A stretch of DNA of 64,000 bases from Vermamoeba vermiformis. Lineage: Eukaryota; Tubulinea; Echinamoebida. Location: assembly GCA_045837725.1 (NCBI GenBank), contig JBEWZL010000287.1:122359-186358 (forward strand), read 5' to 3'. The notes beneath the pieces are model-generated. The model saw only the letters and a list, made by a program, of their open reading frames with translations, was not told the origin of the DNA and did no database searches. A program made the position numbers and the translations under genes. This document shows positions 53,735-64,000 of the stretch, one piece after another. Position 1 is the first letter of the stretch. Every line of letters starts with the position of its first letter.

Positions 53735-56188
53735 ATGTGGAAAAAACCTTGGAAACCTCAAAAACAGAATTTAATTAAGACTTCCGATAAGAGGAGGTTA
53801 AAAGAAAAGATTGCAGAGCAATTTCCCAAGATCACGAAAGAACAACTCGATCTGATCATCCCACAAAAGGGACAAATTACGACGATTAAAGTCGGAGGCG
53901 AATCAAGAACAGTTGTTTATTGCTTGGAGAAGGATCCTATATTTTTTGATATTGATGGACGAGAAAAGCAATTTATTCCTACTGGTAATTTGATCTGCGC
54001 TCCTCATAATTAATGTTAATTGTTTTATTATTAAGATCTACCTGTATTTGAATATTTTAGCAATTAATTTGGCGAATAATGCATTATTAAATATTTTGAA
54101 AATTCATTTTTTGTTGGATCTGTCACTATGCGACTATAACCATATTCATTCGTTGATTATTACTTAAAAACAATATTATTTAGTCTACACTCTTTGGAAG
54201 CTCGACGCATTCCTTCCGACATTTGTCACACCTACAGCTGTCTTCCGCTACATTTCAGGCGGTGCAGATCTGATGCTTCCTGGTGTTATTCCTCCAGACG
54301 GCAATCCTGATAATTACCCCGACTTTAAGGAAGGAGATTTATTTACTATATCGTTCCCTGGCTATCCGTAAGTTCGCTATAAATGTCAGAAATATCTGTC
54401 GGACATAAATTTTTGTTCATGATTAATCACCGTTATTAATTTAATTTAATTTATTAGTAAGCCCTACGCTATTGGTTTGACTCAGTGCAGCAAAAATTCA
54501 ATTAAACAAAACGGCATGACTGGTCGTGCATTGAAAGTTTTGCATTCGTATCCTGACAACTTGTGGAAAATTGGCAGCAAAGAGCATTTGCCACCGCCAG
54601 CTGAAAAACCTGAAGAAGAGCTTGACTTAAGTACGTTTCACCGTGACTTAATCATTTTGTTAATTTTCTTCGTGTAGCGCAAGTTGAGGAAACTCCTGAA
54701 GGAGAGCAAAAAGACGGAGAAAATGAAGGAGACGCGGAGAATAAAGAAGGAACTGAGGGTGAAAAACCAGTTGAAGAAGGAGGCGAGAATAACAATACAA
54801 ATGTGACTAGTGAAGGAACAGCTGAGCCATCGAACAATAACAATAACAATGTGCCTGCCAAGCCTGAAGTTAATATGGACGAACTTATCGAAAAATCGTT
54901 CTTCCAAGCTATCAAACGGCGACTGAAAGACAAGGAATTGCCTATTTTGGCAAGCACATTTTACTCCAAGTACCTTTTGCCCTCGCGACCTGCAGGCACC
55001 GAGATCGACATCAAAAAGAGTTCTTATAAGCAAGTAAGTCATATTATAAGTATACCCGGTACCTAGTAATATTTAATTAATCTTATGATTGTTTTAGTTG
55101 CGTGGTCTCCTTGACGCAATGGTTGAAAAAGGCGTCATTAAAATTCAATCGCAACAACAAGGCGTGATTATGATAACTGAAGTAATAAGAGACAATGAAT
55201 GGTATGCTTTAATAGGACGAATAACGGTAGTATAAGGCACTAACTGTTATGATAGGATTGCAAAGTTCAGAACTATGGCTATTGAGGCCACCGCTGAAGG
55301 CGCGAAAGACGAGCAAAACGACGATGAAGATGAAGACGATGAGAACTTGGCAATTAAAGAATTCTATCAAATCCCTAAAGACCTGTCGTTTTTAACTGAA
55401 GGCAACGAATAGTACGTAAATTTCCTTATTTGGTAATAACTGTTCTGACCAATGTTGCGATTTCTAGCAAGGAATTTCGGTCACTTACTGATTGCAACAA
55501 AGTTCTGTGGGACTATATTGCCGCTAAGAATCTTAATGTAGAAGGCAACGCGAGATTTGTATCATTGGATACGAACTTATTAACAATGCTCAGCAAGAAT
55601 CAGAAGCAAGAGATTAACATTGGATCCGCTGACATGCCAAAAATGGAAAAGAAGCAACTCGCATTAACGTAAGCTCATTGTTAGTATTAGATTTCATACC
55701 AATACTAACAATTCATACAGATTTAAGAACAAGCTCGTTCCCTATTATGAGATTATTGTGCACGGAATTCGAGAGATGAGGTGAGTTGATCAGATCCGGT
55801 ACCTTTTCCTCACACTAATGAAATTTGCTTCAGAAAAGGAACAGTAAAGAGCGTTGTAGTTACCGAGGATAGACGAGGACGACACGTAGTGGCTCATGTG
55901 AGTGGCTTAGAACACTTCGGACTCGATCCAAAAGAGGTTGCCAAAGCCTGCTCGAAAAAGTTTGCAGTCAGTTCTACGACAGCTAAACTTCCTGGAAAAG
56001 GTATAAATATAACATTTTTAGCAATATTTCAAGCTCTAATTAATTGTTCAGATAACAATGCGATGGAAGTCCTCGTTCAAGGCAAGGATCTGCAAGATTC
56101 CATTGCCGAGTTGCTTGAAACGCAGTATAAGATTCCTTCTAAGTACATCGATGTAATTGAGAATCGACAAGCATCAAAAAAGAAGTAA
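53735..56188 (+). CDS. EIF2D: Translation factor eIF2D (ligatin)
   Basis: About ten exons. The N-terminal DUF1947/PUA unit reads MWKKPWKPQ, DKRRLKEKIAEQFP and IIPQKGQITTIKV, then VYTLWKLDAFLPTFVTPTAV, GGADLMLPGVIPPDG and GDLFTISFPG. Next come a Glu/Asn-rich linker and the SWIB/winged-helix region (KSFFQAIKRRLKDKELPI, ASTFYSKYLLPSRP, LRGLLDAMVEKGVIKI). The C-terminal SUI1/eIF1 domain ends it (VVVTEDRRGRRHVVAHVSGL, GLDPKEVAKACSKKFAVSS). eIF2D delivers initiator tRNA independently of GTP and recycles post-termination 40S subunits. The start ATG at 53735 gives the family N-terminus; an upstream in-frame TTG is not used. Confidence 0.94.
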
Positions 56189-56661
56189 ACGATATTTATG
56201 AACCACTTTGATCTCTCAAATCTGGATCGAAACTTTCTTAAAGGCCTACAAACTCGTTACCTTCAAGGTTTCCTGTCCTTCCACGCCAAGTACTCCTTCG
56301 TTTCCCTCTCGTGCTTCACTTACAAGGCTGAGAGCCATCTCAAGACGTGCTAAAAATGACAGTCAATTCACGACTTCCGGTTAGTAACTAAAATGCAAGA
56401 GAAGGGTAAGCTTTTTTGTATGGATACTTAACTATGGGTTTGAAAATAACGAAATCGAGTTCGTTCTCTTCCCCGTTACAAAATTGCACTGGAATTAAGT
56501 AATGTTCGTCTGTCTTTTGTCAATTTCATTCAACAGCCAATCGCATGTGATTACTCCGTGCGCAGCTTTCTGTCGAACAAGATCGCAAAGTCAGAAAATT
56601 AAGAAAAGATCGGATTCGAAAAGCGCCTCATTTATAACCTTAAGTCAATTTATTGAGCGGC
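56189..56661. other. Unresolved region between eIF2D and the small basic-protein gene
   Basis: 473 bp. It contains open stretches on the minus strand, one (about 56236-56350) reading RLEMALSLVSEAREGNEGVL to a TAG, another near 56430-56490 reading CNGEENELDFVIFKP, and one near 56510-56570 reading KAAHGVITCDWLLNEIDKRQ. I could not splice them into a consistent frame with usable donors and acceptors. They may be exons of one small gene or a decayed gene. An aataaa just after 56661 on the minus strand fits the end of the neighbouring small gene. Confidence 0.3.
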
Positions 56662-56940
56662 TTAGAAATGGCGATAAGATGGTTTGGATCGATGCTGCTT
56701 AGGGGAGAGACTCGGTTGTCGACCCAAGTTGAGGATCAAAGCCTTCATCCGCTTTTTTTTCTCGTCTTTGACGAGCTTGCGAATTAGCTTCTGCGCCTCG
56801 ATAGGTTGTTCAATAGGTTCTTTTTCGGATGGGAATAAAGCGTCTCGGATCGCAGAGTCCTTAGGGGCCAAGTCATCTAGATCGTTGAAGCGAGTGCGGT
56901 TTCGCTTGTTCAGTTGAGGATAGTACTCGTTTCTTTTCAT
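56662..56940 (-). CDS. Small basic hypothetical protein, 92 residues
   Basis: Single open frame from the ATG at 56940 to the TAA at 56662, followed ten bases later by aataaa. The N-terminus is polar (MKRNEYYPQLNKRNRTRF), the centre has an acidic DLDDLAPKDS and a charged helix (AQKLIRKLVKDEKKKRMKAL), and the tail is Ser/Arg/Lys-rich. An upstream in-frame ATG at 57057 would add a less plausible leader. It looks like a small nuclear or ribosome-associated protein but no family is recognised, and without splice sites the evidence is only the open frame and composition. Confidence 0.45.
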   Translation of the reverse strand: MKRNEYYPQLNKRNRTRFNDLDDLAPKDSAIRDALFPSEKEPIEQPIEAQKLIRKLVKDEKKKRMKALILNLGRQPSLSPKQHRSKPSYRHF

Positions 56941-57439
56941 TGACGATATAAGTTGATAGTGTGAAAGAGTAGAGGTGTGGTTTAGATGAAAAAAAAGTTG
57001 GTAAATAATGCAATTTCGGAGAGCAACTCTTTTACGCGTCAAATGATCATTGGACATGGAAATTTACCATCTAGGTCGGGTTTGGGACCAAAAAAGGAAA
57101 CATGTGAGCCGGATTTAAAGTTTCTGTGTCCTGTGTCTTAAATTTTTCAATATCATTGGATACCAAACCCCGAGTATTATTATTTTGCTCATTGATAACC
57201 AACGCCAAATCCTTTTTTAATCAGAAAAAATTTGTTAATGGCCAGATGCAACGCTTTAAAATTTATAAAGTAATTGTTTAAAATTAGGTTAACTATGAAA
57301 TTAAACATATATATAGTATATAGAACACTTGTTTGCCACAGATTAAAACCCTGATACCGCAATTTTTGATCCGGAATAATATACGATTTAGATTTGCAAA
57401 TCTTTCGTAATGTGGACTGTACGTACGGTTCTACATTCT
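56941..57439. other. Intergenic AT-rich region
   Basis: 499 bp between the 5' end of the small basic-protein gene and the 3' end of the membrane-protein gene, both minus strand. Rich in A/T tracts (57220-57320). No feature recognised. Confidence 0.35.
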
Positions 57440-58906
57440 TTATTTAACACCTTGGTAATCTTCGTCTTCGGGAATTATTTGGTAATTTACACGGCTTGGC
57501 GCATCATTTTCCGCAGCACCTTTTCTTCCCGAACAACAGCAACAAGGCCGTCTTCGACAGAAGAAAACTGTTGTTACTAGCCAGCATATAAGTGCGTTGA
57601 GATTGACGATCATAATAATGACCATTAAGGCTAATAATACTGGCGTAAAAAGTTTCAGATCGTCGGCAATTTTCCATACAAAAATAAGGAAAAAGAACCC
57701 TATTAATGCTATAAATGCTACGATAGTTTGAATAATATAAGCAGTAATATCTAATGCTGCTCGTCTTTTCGGCGAATTTTGATAACTGTTTGAGATCCAT
57801 TGAATAACTTGTTTCATGACCGATCTGGCACCAAGAACTGTTCCGATAGCGCCAAAAACGGATATCAATATCGTTGATACGCCATTATAAAATATTCCGA
57901 CTACTATCCATTGGCTTGGGACCACTTGGAACTGAATAATTGGATTTTCGCATCCGGATGTAGCAACAAATTCTGATTCCACGACTTCATCCACTCGAAC
58001 TTTCTGAATTCCAATACTATTCACTTTGAATTTAGTAAATAATGATATATCAACGCTTGTAGTGGCTGTTAAGGTTATTTTAACTGCTGGCGCGCTGTTG
58101 TTTGAAAATGTTGCGGCGTAACTTGAAATTCGTTCGCCAAATGTGAGTGAAGGCAAATTGACATCGTTATCGTCCTCTGGCAATATACCAGTACGTATAG
58201 CAAAGGGGACATATTGCAAATCAATTGGTTTTGTGCTGCAAAAAGTTACGATCGGATTTGACAGTTTCCAAAAATCCACCGAAAATTGCTTGAATTGAAC
58301 TTGGATATTGGCAATGCACTGTTCTGCTATTAAGTTGCATTTTGAATCGCCATTTACGATGTAAAAGCTGTTGTTTTGGTATAACTGATCGAAAAGTACT
58401 AAATCTGCTCTGTGCATGCCTCGTTCAGCCACGCGGAATCTTGCACTATCTAATGTATAATCTGTCGATAATAAAGTTGTTGATTGTGGCAACTGATATT
58501 TTCTTTGGTGCTGAACTGTGGCTGGGATGTCGAGTTCAGATGTGATCACATAGCCAACGAGTACTGCGATTGCCATCACTATAATTAATACTGCTACTCC
58601 TCCTTCTGCACTTTTAGGACGCTGTACAACGAATTTGACGTCGTTCTGTTTGACTGTATCAACTCCACTATCGCCCGCATCCAATTTTTTCAAATATTTA
58701 ATTAAATATCTGAATATGCCAGAATTCGAGGGATTAATAAGGCACGTGTAAGTAATATTTAATAGAAAAAATACAGCGATCACGATCCACGAAAAAGCTG
58801 CAGCTGCTTGTTCGCGTTCAGGCGTGCCTTCAAATTGGTCGAATGAATGGCTAGTGCATGGATTAATAAAATTAATAGGACTCGCAGGACATGCAGGCGT
58901 GGTCAT
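57440..58906 (-). CDS. Intronless multi-spanning membrane protein, 488 residues
   Basis: One uninterrupted frame from the ATG at 58906 (MTTPACPASPINFINPC), rare in this intron-rich neighbourhood. Two hydrophobic helices lie near residues 40-60 and 100-122, then a large N-glycosylated, beta-rich extracytoplasmic region of about 200 residues. Three helices follow (VGIFYNGVSTILISVFGAIG, AYIIQTIVAFIALIGFFFLI, LLALMVIIMIVNLNALICWL) and a Cys cluster (CRRRPCCCCSG), a likely palmitoylation site, then an acidic tail. No family is recognised; a receptor- or channel-like role is only a guess. Its upstream flank is the end of a duplicated unit (58941 onward). Confidence 0.75.
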   Translation of the reverse strand: MTTPACPASPINFINPCTSHSFDQFEGTPEREQAAAAFSWIVIAVFFLLNITYTCLINPSNSGIFRYLIKYLKKLDAGDSGVDTVKQNDVKFVVQRPKSAEGGVAVLIIVMAIAVLVGYVITSELDIPATVQHQRKYQLPQSTTLLSTDYTLDSARFRVAERGMHRADLVLFDQLYQNNSFYIVNGDSKCNLIAEQCIANIQVQFKQFSVDFWKLSNPIVTFCSTKPIDLQYVPFAIRTGILPEDDNDVNLPSLTFGERISSYAATFSNNSAPAVKITLTATTSVDISLFTKFKVNSIGIQKVRVDEVVESEFVATSGCENPIIQFQVVPSQWIVVGIFYNGVSTILISVFGAIGTVLGARSVMKQVIQWISNSYQNSPKRRAALDITAYIIQTIVAFIALIGFFFLIFVWKIADDLKLFTPVLLALMVIIMIVNLNALICWLVTTVFFCRRRPCCCCSGRKGAAENDAPSRVNYQIIPEDEDYQGVK

Positions 58907-58940
58907 CGTGCGCGAAATAAATAAATAAATCAACAGATAT

Positions 58941-61080
58941 TAGCCGGTTTTAAAAATTTCAGTAAAATCGAAAACGCTAGTGCCTTTTCAAACGATCATC
59001 CGCGAATTATACTAAAGAAGAACGATGCGCAGTAACACTTTAATTGGCAACGACAAAGAATTGAAACCGGGACCTTATCATCTTTAAACTTGTAAGTATT
59101 TGGAAAGACTCTGGATCTAAACTCGATCAAATAACGAGCACATACATAACAGGCTCCATATTCAGCACGTTGCACCAACCCATGTATAATTGTGATGCAT
59201 TACTACTTGAAGATGCATCAGAAATTAGCGACGCTTCGTGGCAGACATGAGCATTGTTTGACGATCAACTTTTTGTCTATAATTACTACTACTGCTTGGT
59301 AGGACAACAAAGACTTGAATTGAAAAAGTGTAAGCTTTATTATTTACATAACGGACAGTGTCTAAGCGAGATCAGTTTCGGATCTGTAGAGACCGCGTTA
59401 AGCTTGAGGGTTCTTCAATGCTTTGCCAATCTCCGAATCTCCGAAACAGCCGCTAAGTCCGTTCTCGAAATCACAATGTAATTCCAAAACGCCGTTTTTG
59501 TACGAACACAACTTTTGGTTGGGATTCTTCACGTTTTTGATCTTGATCAGTTTGAGATTTGGAGTCGGATTGCATCTCAATGCCATATTGATACGATGAC
59601 CAGTCATATTATCGTAAAAATTGAGCTCTTGTTTCGTAGAAAAAGAATTCCAATCGACTTCGTATTTGGCTTGCAATTTGAATTCTTCTCGAAGTTCTTT
59701 TTCTCGTTCAGGAATGGTCTTTTCTTTCAATTCTTTTAACATTTGAGCCTCTTCTAATTTCAAATTCTAAGAAAAGCGCATTAGAATAAAATACTTGTAG
59801 CATCCGAAACTAAATCCAACTTACATCCATCAAGAATTGTTCGATCTCGACGTTTTCGAAGTATTTTCGGTCCATCGAATTCACTTCCATCAAACTAAAG
59901 CAGCTTTTGACGGTCAAAACGCCGTTCTCGAGCAACATCTGCTTCTCACCAAACGAATCCACGCCTTTAATGACAATCTTTTTTAAAGTCTGTTCTAAGG
60001 CGTCCTTCGCTACCTAGATTCATATCAAGCATTAATACGTGCTGAAACATATTCTAAATAAGGAAATAACTGATTTTACCTGACTGCGAGCAGATGCACC
60101 TCGAACACCACAAACAGCTCGGAAAATACCAGTGTTGTCGACGAAGGTCAAAGCAGTCTTATTCATATGCAAGCTATCGATGTCGACTTCGATAGTCATC
60201 TTCGTCTTATTGCCGAAAATTTCGTTGAGTTCTTTGGTTCGTAGTGGAATATTTTCATTTTTAAGCTGATGAAGCAGTTTTTTCTCTGCAATATGCAACA
60301 ACTATAGTAACATAATTGTTCTAATATTTACATAAATATTTTAAAGGCGACACACTTACTTCGATCAAATACTTTGAGAGTTCGGAATCGTTAAAGGCAG
60401 ATGCGACGCAGATATTGACTCTGAGTACTCCATCAAGAAATTGAAACCATCTCGTATTAGTAAATGCAACGTAATAGATGATAATCTTCTTTACAGCAGC
60501 AATCTCACGTTTGGAAATGGGATCAACGCATAAACTTGTAAAAACGGCATTGATGCGGTTCAGGGCATTGCATTCGACCAGATCTAATGCTTTCTCACTA
60601 GTGAAGGTGCTCCAGCAAAGTTCATATTCGATTTCAGTGTCAGTTTCTGCTCGAAGTGCAGATGTTTTTTCGGGGATCGTTTGCTTCTTGAGCTTCTTCA
60701 TGGCTATGTTGAATGCAGAAGAACTGTTCGTATTTTTGGGCGATTTTAGGAGCTGTTCTACGGTCACTTTGAGCTCGCTAAGCTTTTGCAAAACCTTTCT
60801 TAAATCGTCTTCGGATTTGCCAGCAAGATCAGCCGCGTTAATTTTAAGAATTGCGTCCATTGTTGCTTATGCTGTTGTGTTGTTGATGTTAAAAAAAAGA
60901 TTTAAAATTTGATTTTTAAGAAACGAAGCACGTGATGGAGATCTGACTATAAACTTTCCTTTTTCAGACCTTGACCGCCGAGAGTTTATCGAAAATTCAC
61001 GTATCGATATCAAACAGCCACAACATATTGAATTCGTCAATTACGACAGTCACAATCAAATAAAGGGTGCACAAATCTTT
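58941..61080. repeat. Tandem duplication, unit A
   Basis: About 2.14 kb similar to 61491-63655 in the same orientation. It starts at tagccggt and runs to gggtgcacaaatctt, and includes the 3' flank, one copy of the three-repeat gene and its promoter. Similarity is very high across the 3' two thirds of the gene and lower in exon 1 and the flanks. Confidence 0.85.
59398..60860 (-). CDS. Unknown protein with three internal repeats, copy A
   Basis: Four exons from the ATG at 60860, about 423 residues. After a short helical leader (MDAILKINAADLAGKSEDDL) come three related units of about 110-130 residues. Each opens with a helix and IPE/LR-x-K/T-x-EL (KKLKKQTIPEKTSALRAET; HQLKNENIPLRTKELNEIF; KELKEKTIPEREKELREEF), then alternating strands with W/D-x-x-S-x (CWSTFTSEKALDL; DIDSLHMNKTALTF; DWNSFSTKQELNFY), a short NRIN / RINMA-type turn, and a closing strand-helix (DGVLRVNICVASAFNDSEL; NGVLTVKSCFSLMEVNSMD; NGVLELHCDFENGLSG). 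No signal peptide or membrane segment. No known family recognised. Confidence 0.85.
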
Positions 61081-61490
61081 GTACTGAAGCAGTAATAAAT
61101 CATACGGTTTAAAGGCACGGATCTTCTGTAAAGAAGGCGAAGTGTATGTAGTAGTTTTACGTTTATTCAAACGGGTATACGAACGAAGACAAGGGTTTCG
61201 TTCGTATTTATGTTGTACAATATAATAAAGTTAATAAAATAGTTAATTAAACGAGTGGAGCGAGATTGAATCTAGGAGTTAGTGTGGATTAGTTATTACT
61301 TGGCGCTTACCGTCCGCGGATCGCGTGGATTTAGCCAAATATGGAAATGAAGCACCGTCGCTTCACACTTCTTCTCCATCGTTTTTATTCCGATGCGCCA
61401 AATGTAATGACGCGTAAAATATAACAATGTACACGTGTGCTTCTGCAATAACACTTGAAAAAACGGAGACAAACCTACCTTCACATGTAG
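61081..61490. other. Single-copy spacer between the two duplicated units
   Basis: About 410 bp that does not match the sequence after unit B as far as visible. A 62-codon minus frame (61296-61484) has no supporting feature. It may hold promoter elements of copy A. Confidence 0.35.
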
Positions 61491-63655
61491 CCGGTCTTAA
61501 AATTTCGTTAAAATCGAAAACGCCAATGCCTTTTCGAAACGATCATCCTACCTGCATTATAAAGAAATGAATCTCAGTAACAGTTGGATTGGCAAAGACA
61601 AAGAATAGAAGCTGGGACCATTTATAGCTTTGTAACGAACTTTAAGACGTCTGAAGGGTTACTAGTAATCAAAAAGTTCTATCAAATGGCGTAGTCTATT
61701 ACTATATTAAGGTACAGCGTAATATGAATAGGAAGAACAAATTTGTGTAGCGGCTTGTGATGCAGCACCTTGAAACTGCAACAAAATAGCGACTCTTCGA
61801 CACTGCCTTGGGCACTTTGATGATCAACTGTCTACCTATCAATACTATTTTATACTGCATGTTAAGACAACAGAAACTTGAATTGAAAAAGTAAGCTTTA
61901 TTATTTACATAACGGACAGTGTCTAAGCGAGATCAGTCTCGGATCTGGATCTGTAGAGACCGTTCTAAGCTTGAGGGTTCTTCAATGCTTTGCCAATCTC
62001 CGAATCTCCGAAACAACCGCTAAGTCCGTTCTCGAAATCACAATGTAATTCCAAAACGCCGTTTTTGTACGAGCACAACTTTTGGTTGGGACTTTTGACG
62101 TTTTTGATCTTGATCAGTTTGAGATTTGGAGTCGGATTGCATCTTAATGCCATATTGATACGATGACCAGTCATATTATCGTAATAATTGAGCTCTTGTT
62201 TCGTAGAAAAAGAATTCCAATCGACTTCGTATTTGGCTTGCAATTTGAATTCTTCTCGGAGTTCTTTTTCTCGTTCAGGAATGGTCTTTTCTTTCAGCTC
62301 TTTTAACATTTGAGCCTCTTCTAATTTCAAATTCTATGAAAAACGTATTAGAATAAAATCTTTGTCGCATCCGAAACTAAATCCAACTTACATCCATCAA
62401 GAATTGTTCGATCTCGACGTTTTCGAAGTATTTTCGGTCCATAGAGTTCACTTCCATCAAACTAAAGCAGCTTTTGACGGTCAAAACGCCGTTCTCGAGC
62501 AACATCTGCTTCTCGCCGAACGAATCCACGCCTTTAATGACAATCTTTTTTAAAGTCTGTTCTAAGGCGTCTTTTGCGACCTAGATTCATATTAAGCATT
62601 AATACGTGCTGAAACGTATTCTAAATAAGGAAATAACTGATTTTACCTGACTGCGAGCGGATGCACCTCGAACACCACAAACAGCTCTGAAAATACCAGT
62701 GTTGTCGACGAAGGTCAAAGCAGTCTTATTCATATGCAAGCTATCGATGTCGACTTCGATAGTCATCTTCGTCTTATTGCCGAAAATTTCATTGAGTTCT
62801 TTGGTTCGTAGAGGAATACTTTCATTTTTAAGCTGATGAAGCAGTTTTTTCTCTGCAATATGCAACAGCTATAGTAAAATTATTGTTAGAATATTGGTAA
62901 ATATATTTTAAAGGCGATAGACTTACTTCGATCAAAAACTTGGAGATTTCGGAATCGTTAAAGGCAGATGCGAAGCAGATATTGACTCTGAGCACGCCAT
63001 CAACAAATGATAACGATCTCTTATCAGCTGATGCAACGCAAGAGACGATAATCTTCTTTACAGCAGCAAGCTCACGTTTGGAAACAGGATCAACGCATAA
63101 ACCTCTAAAAGCGGCATTGATGCGATGCAGAGCGTTGTATTCGACCAGGCCCAATTCTTTCTCACTAGGGAAGGTGCTCCAGTTGAGTTCGTATTCGATT
63201 TCAGTGCCAGTTTCTGCTCGGAGTTCAGATGTTTTTTCGGGGATCGTTTGCAATTGGAGCTTCTTCATGGCTTCTTTGCATGCAGGAGAGCTGTTCGTAT
63301 TTTTGGGCGATTTTAGGAGCTGTTCTACGGTCACTTTGAGCTCGCTAAGCTTTTGCAAAGCCTTTCTTAAATCGTCTTCAGATTTGCTGGCAAGATCAGC
63401 TGCGTTAATTTTAAGAATTGCGTCCATTGTTGCTTATGCTGTTGTTATTGATTGTAAAAAAACAATTTAAAATTTGATTTTTAAGATTTCACTTTTGAGC
63501 CGTTCACTGAACTTTGCTTTTTAGATATCTTTGACAAAAAAGGAAACTATTCAACGAATTCTGCACTTTTTTGAACGTATCGATAACAGCCACAACATAT
63601 TCTATGAACTTAATCGTCTATTATCGATAATCAAATAAAGGGTGCACAAATCTTC
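61491..63655. repeat. Tandem duplication, unit B
   Basis: About 2.17 kb, direct repeat of 58941-61080. Gene positions are offset by about 2,567 bp between copies. Sequence after 63655 no longer matches unit A. Confidence 0.85.
61965..63427 (-). CDS. Unknown protein with three internal repeats, copy B
   Basis: Same four-exon layout as copy A, ATG at 63427, TAA at 61965. Comparing the translations, the first 45 residues differ at two positions and exons 2-4 (about 255 residues) differ at about three. The rest of exon 1 (residues about 46-165, the first internal repeat) differs at roughly 33 positions, many non-conservative. The intron positions lie at the same places. The protein is soluble-looking and charged. 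This pattern suggests exon 1 is diversifying or the 3' part has been homogenised by gene conversion. Confidence 0.85.
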
Positions 63656-64000
63656 CAGGGATCTGATCTCACAGATTGATCTCCAACAAGACAGTCTGGT
63701 TAATATCAAGCTTGTCAACACTATTTAATATTAAATATAACTTACGTAATCACAATCATGTTTGACGTCCCTACAGAAGCCGAATGCGTGTCTGATGAAT
63801 CTGCTTTTAAATGCGCACGAACTATTAATTAGTAATATTAAATTTTACTAAAAAAGCACATGTATTTTCTCTATTTAAAGGCCAAGTAATTGTCAAGCTT
63901 GTTTAAATCAAATTAACTACATTCTAACTCAATCTAGGCCTTAGTTGCACTGCCATGCATATTCATCCTTTTATATTTTGTTATGATATATATTAAATAT
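63656..64000. other. Right-edge intergenic sequence
   Basis: 345 bp past the end of unit B similarity. AT-rich; a 24-codon open frame from about 63758 (MFDVPTEAECVSDESAFKC) is too short to support. Nothing else is recognised. Confidence 0.3.

Noticed and set aside
1-64000. Prokaryotic operon, CRISPR array, tRNA or rRNA genes
   Set aside because: No regularly spaced repeats, no Shine-Dalgarno-led gene strings and no cloverleaf or rRNA-like stretches were seen; spliceosomal introns run throughout.

Overview
The window is nuclear DNA of a free-living unicellular eukaryote. It is AT-rich and gene-dense. Most genes carry many short introns (about 50-150 nt) with strong gtaag-type donors, and genes lie on both strands with intergenic gaps often under 400 bp. 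The gene set (26S and 20S proteasome subunits, TFIID, autophagy initiation, DNA topoisomerase II, eIF2D, FANCL, lysosomal cobalamin export, a urease accessory protein, a membrane-anchored M4 peptidase, fasciclin and kelch surface proteins) fits an amoeboid protist, most plausibly Amoebozoa. That placement is inference; the sequence shows only that it is an intron-rich eukaryote that appears to keep at least one U12-type intron.

Layout. 1-7.6 kb: start of a 2H-phosphoesterase (LigT-like) gene, a TPR protein, RPN5, and UreD. 7.9-15.4 kb: a predicted mitochondrial coiled-coil protein, a tRNA-guanine transglycosylase (TGT) gene with an AT-AC intron, and an unknown 211-residue protein. 15.4-22.1 kb: a full-length LINE with one uninterrupted 2,071-codon ORF and a target-site duplication, inserted about 140 bp upstream of the proteasome beta-6 start codon. 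22.2-35.8 kb: PSMB1, a TACC-domain protein, FANCL, LMBRD1, a secreted kelch/EGF protein and an ABCD4-like half transporter. 36-46.5 kb, minus strand: a mitochondrial TPR protein, a two-domain fasciclin, an M4 metallopeptidase, a PH/ZZ/SPRY/F-box protein and TAF12. 47-56.2 kb, plus strand: ATG101, topoisomerase II and eIF2D. 56.6-64 kb: a small basic protein, an intronless multi-spanning membrane protein, and a tandem pair of genes for an unrecognised protein with three internal repeats.

Most genes are independent housekeeping units sharing short divergent promoters (TPR/RPN5, UreD/coiled-coil, FANCL/LMBRD1, kelch/ABCD4-like, TAF12/ATG101). One functional link stands out: LMBRD1 and ABCD4, which cooperate in lysosomal vitamin B12 export in animals, lie within 2.6 kb of each other. 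The most unusual items are the U12-type AT-AC intron, the single-ORF LINE with a variant RT motif, the mosaic tandem repeat-protein genes, and a 12-bp TGACA-NN-TGTCA palindrome found repeatedly in introns. No tRNA, rRNA, CRISPR array or prokaryotic-style operon was seen.
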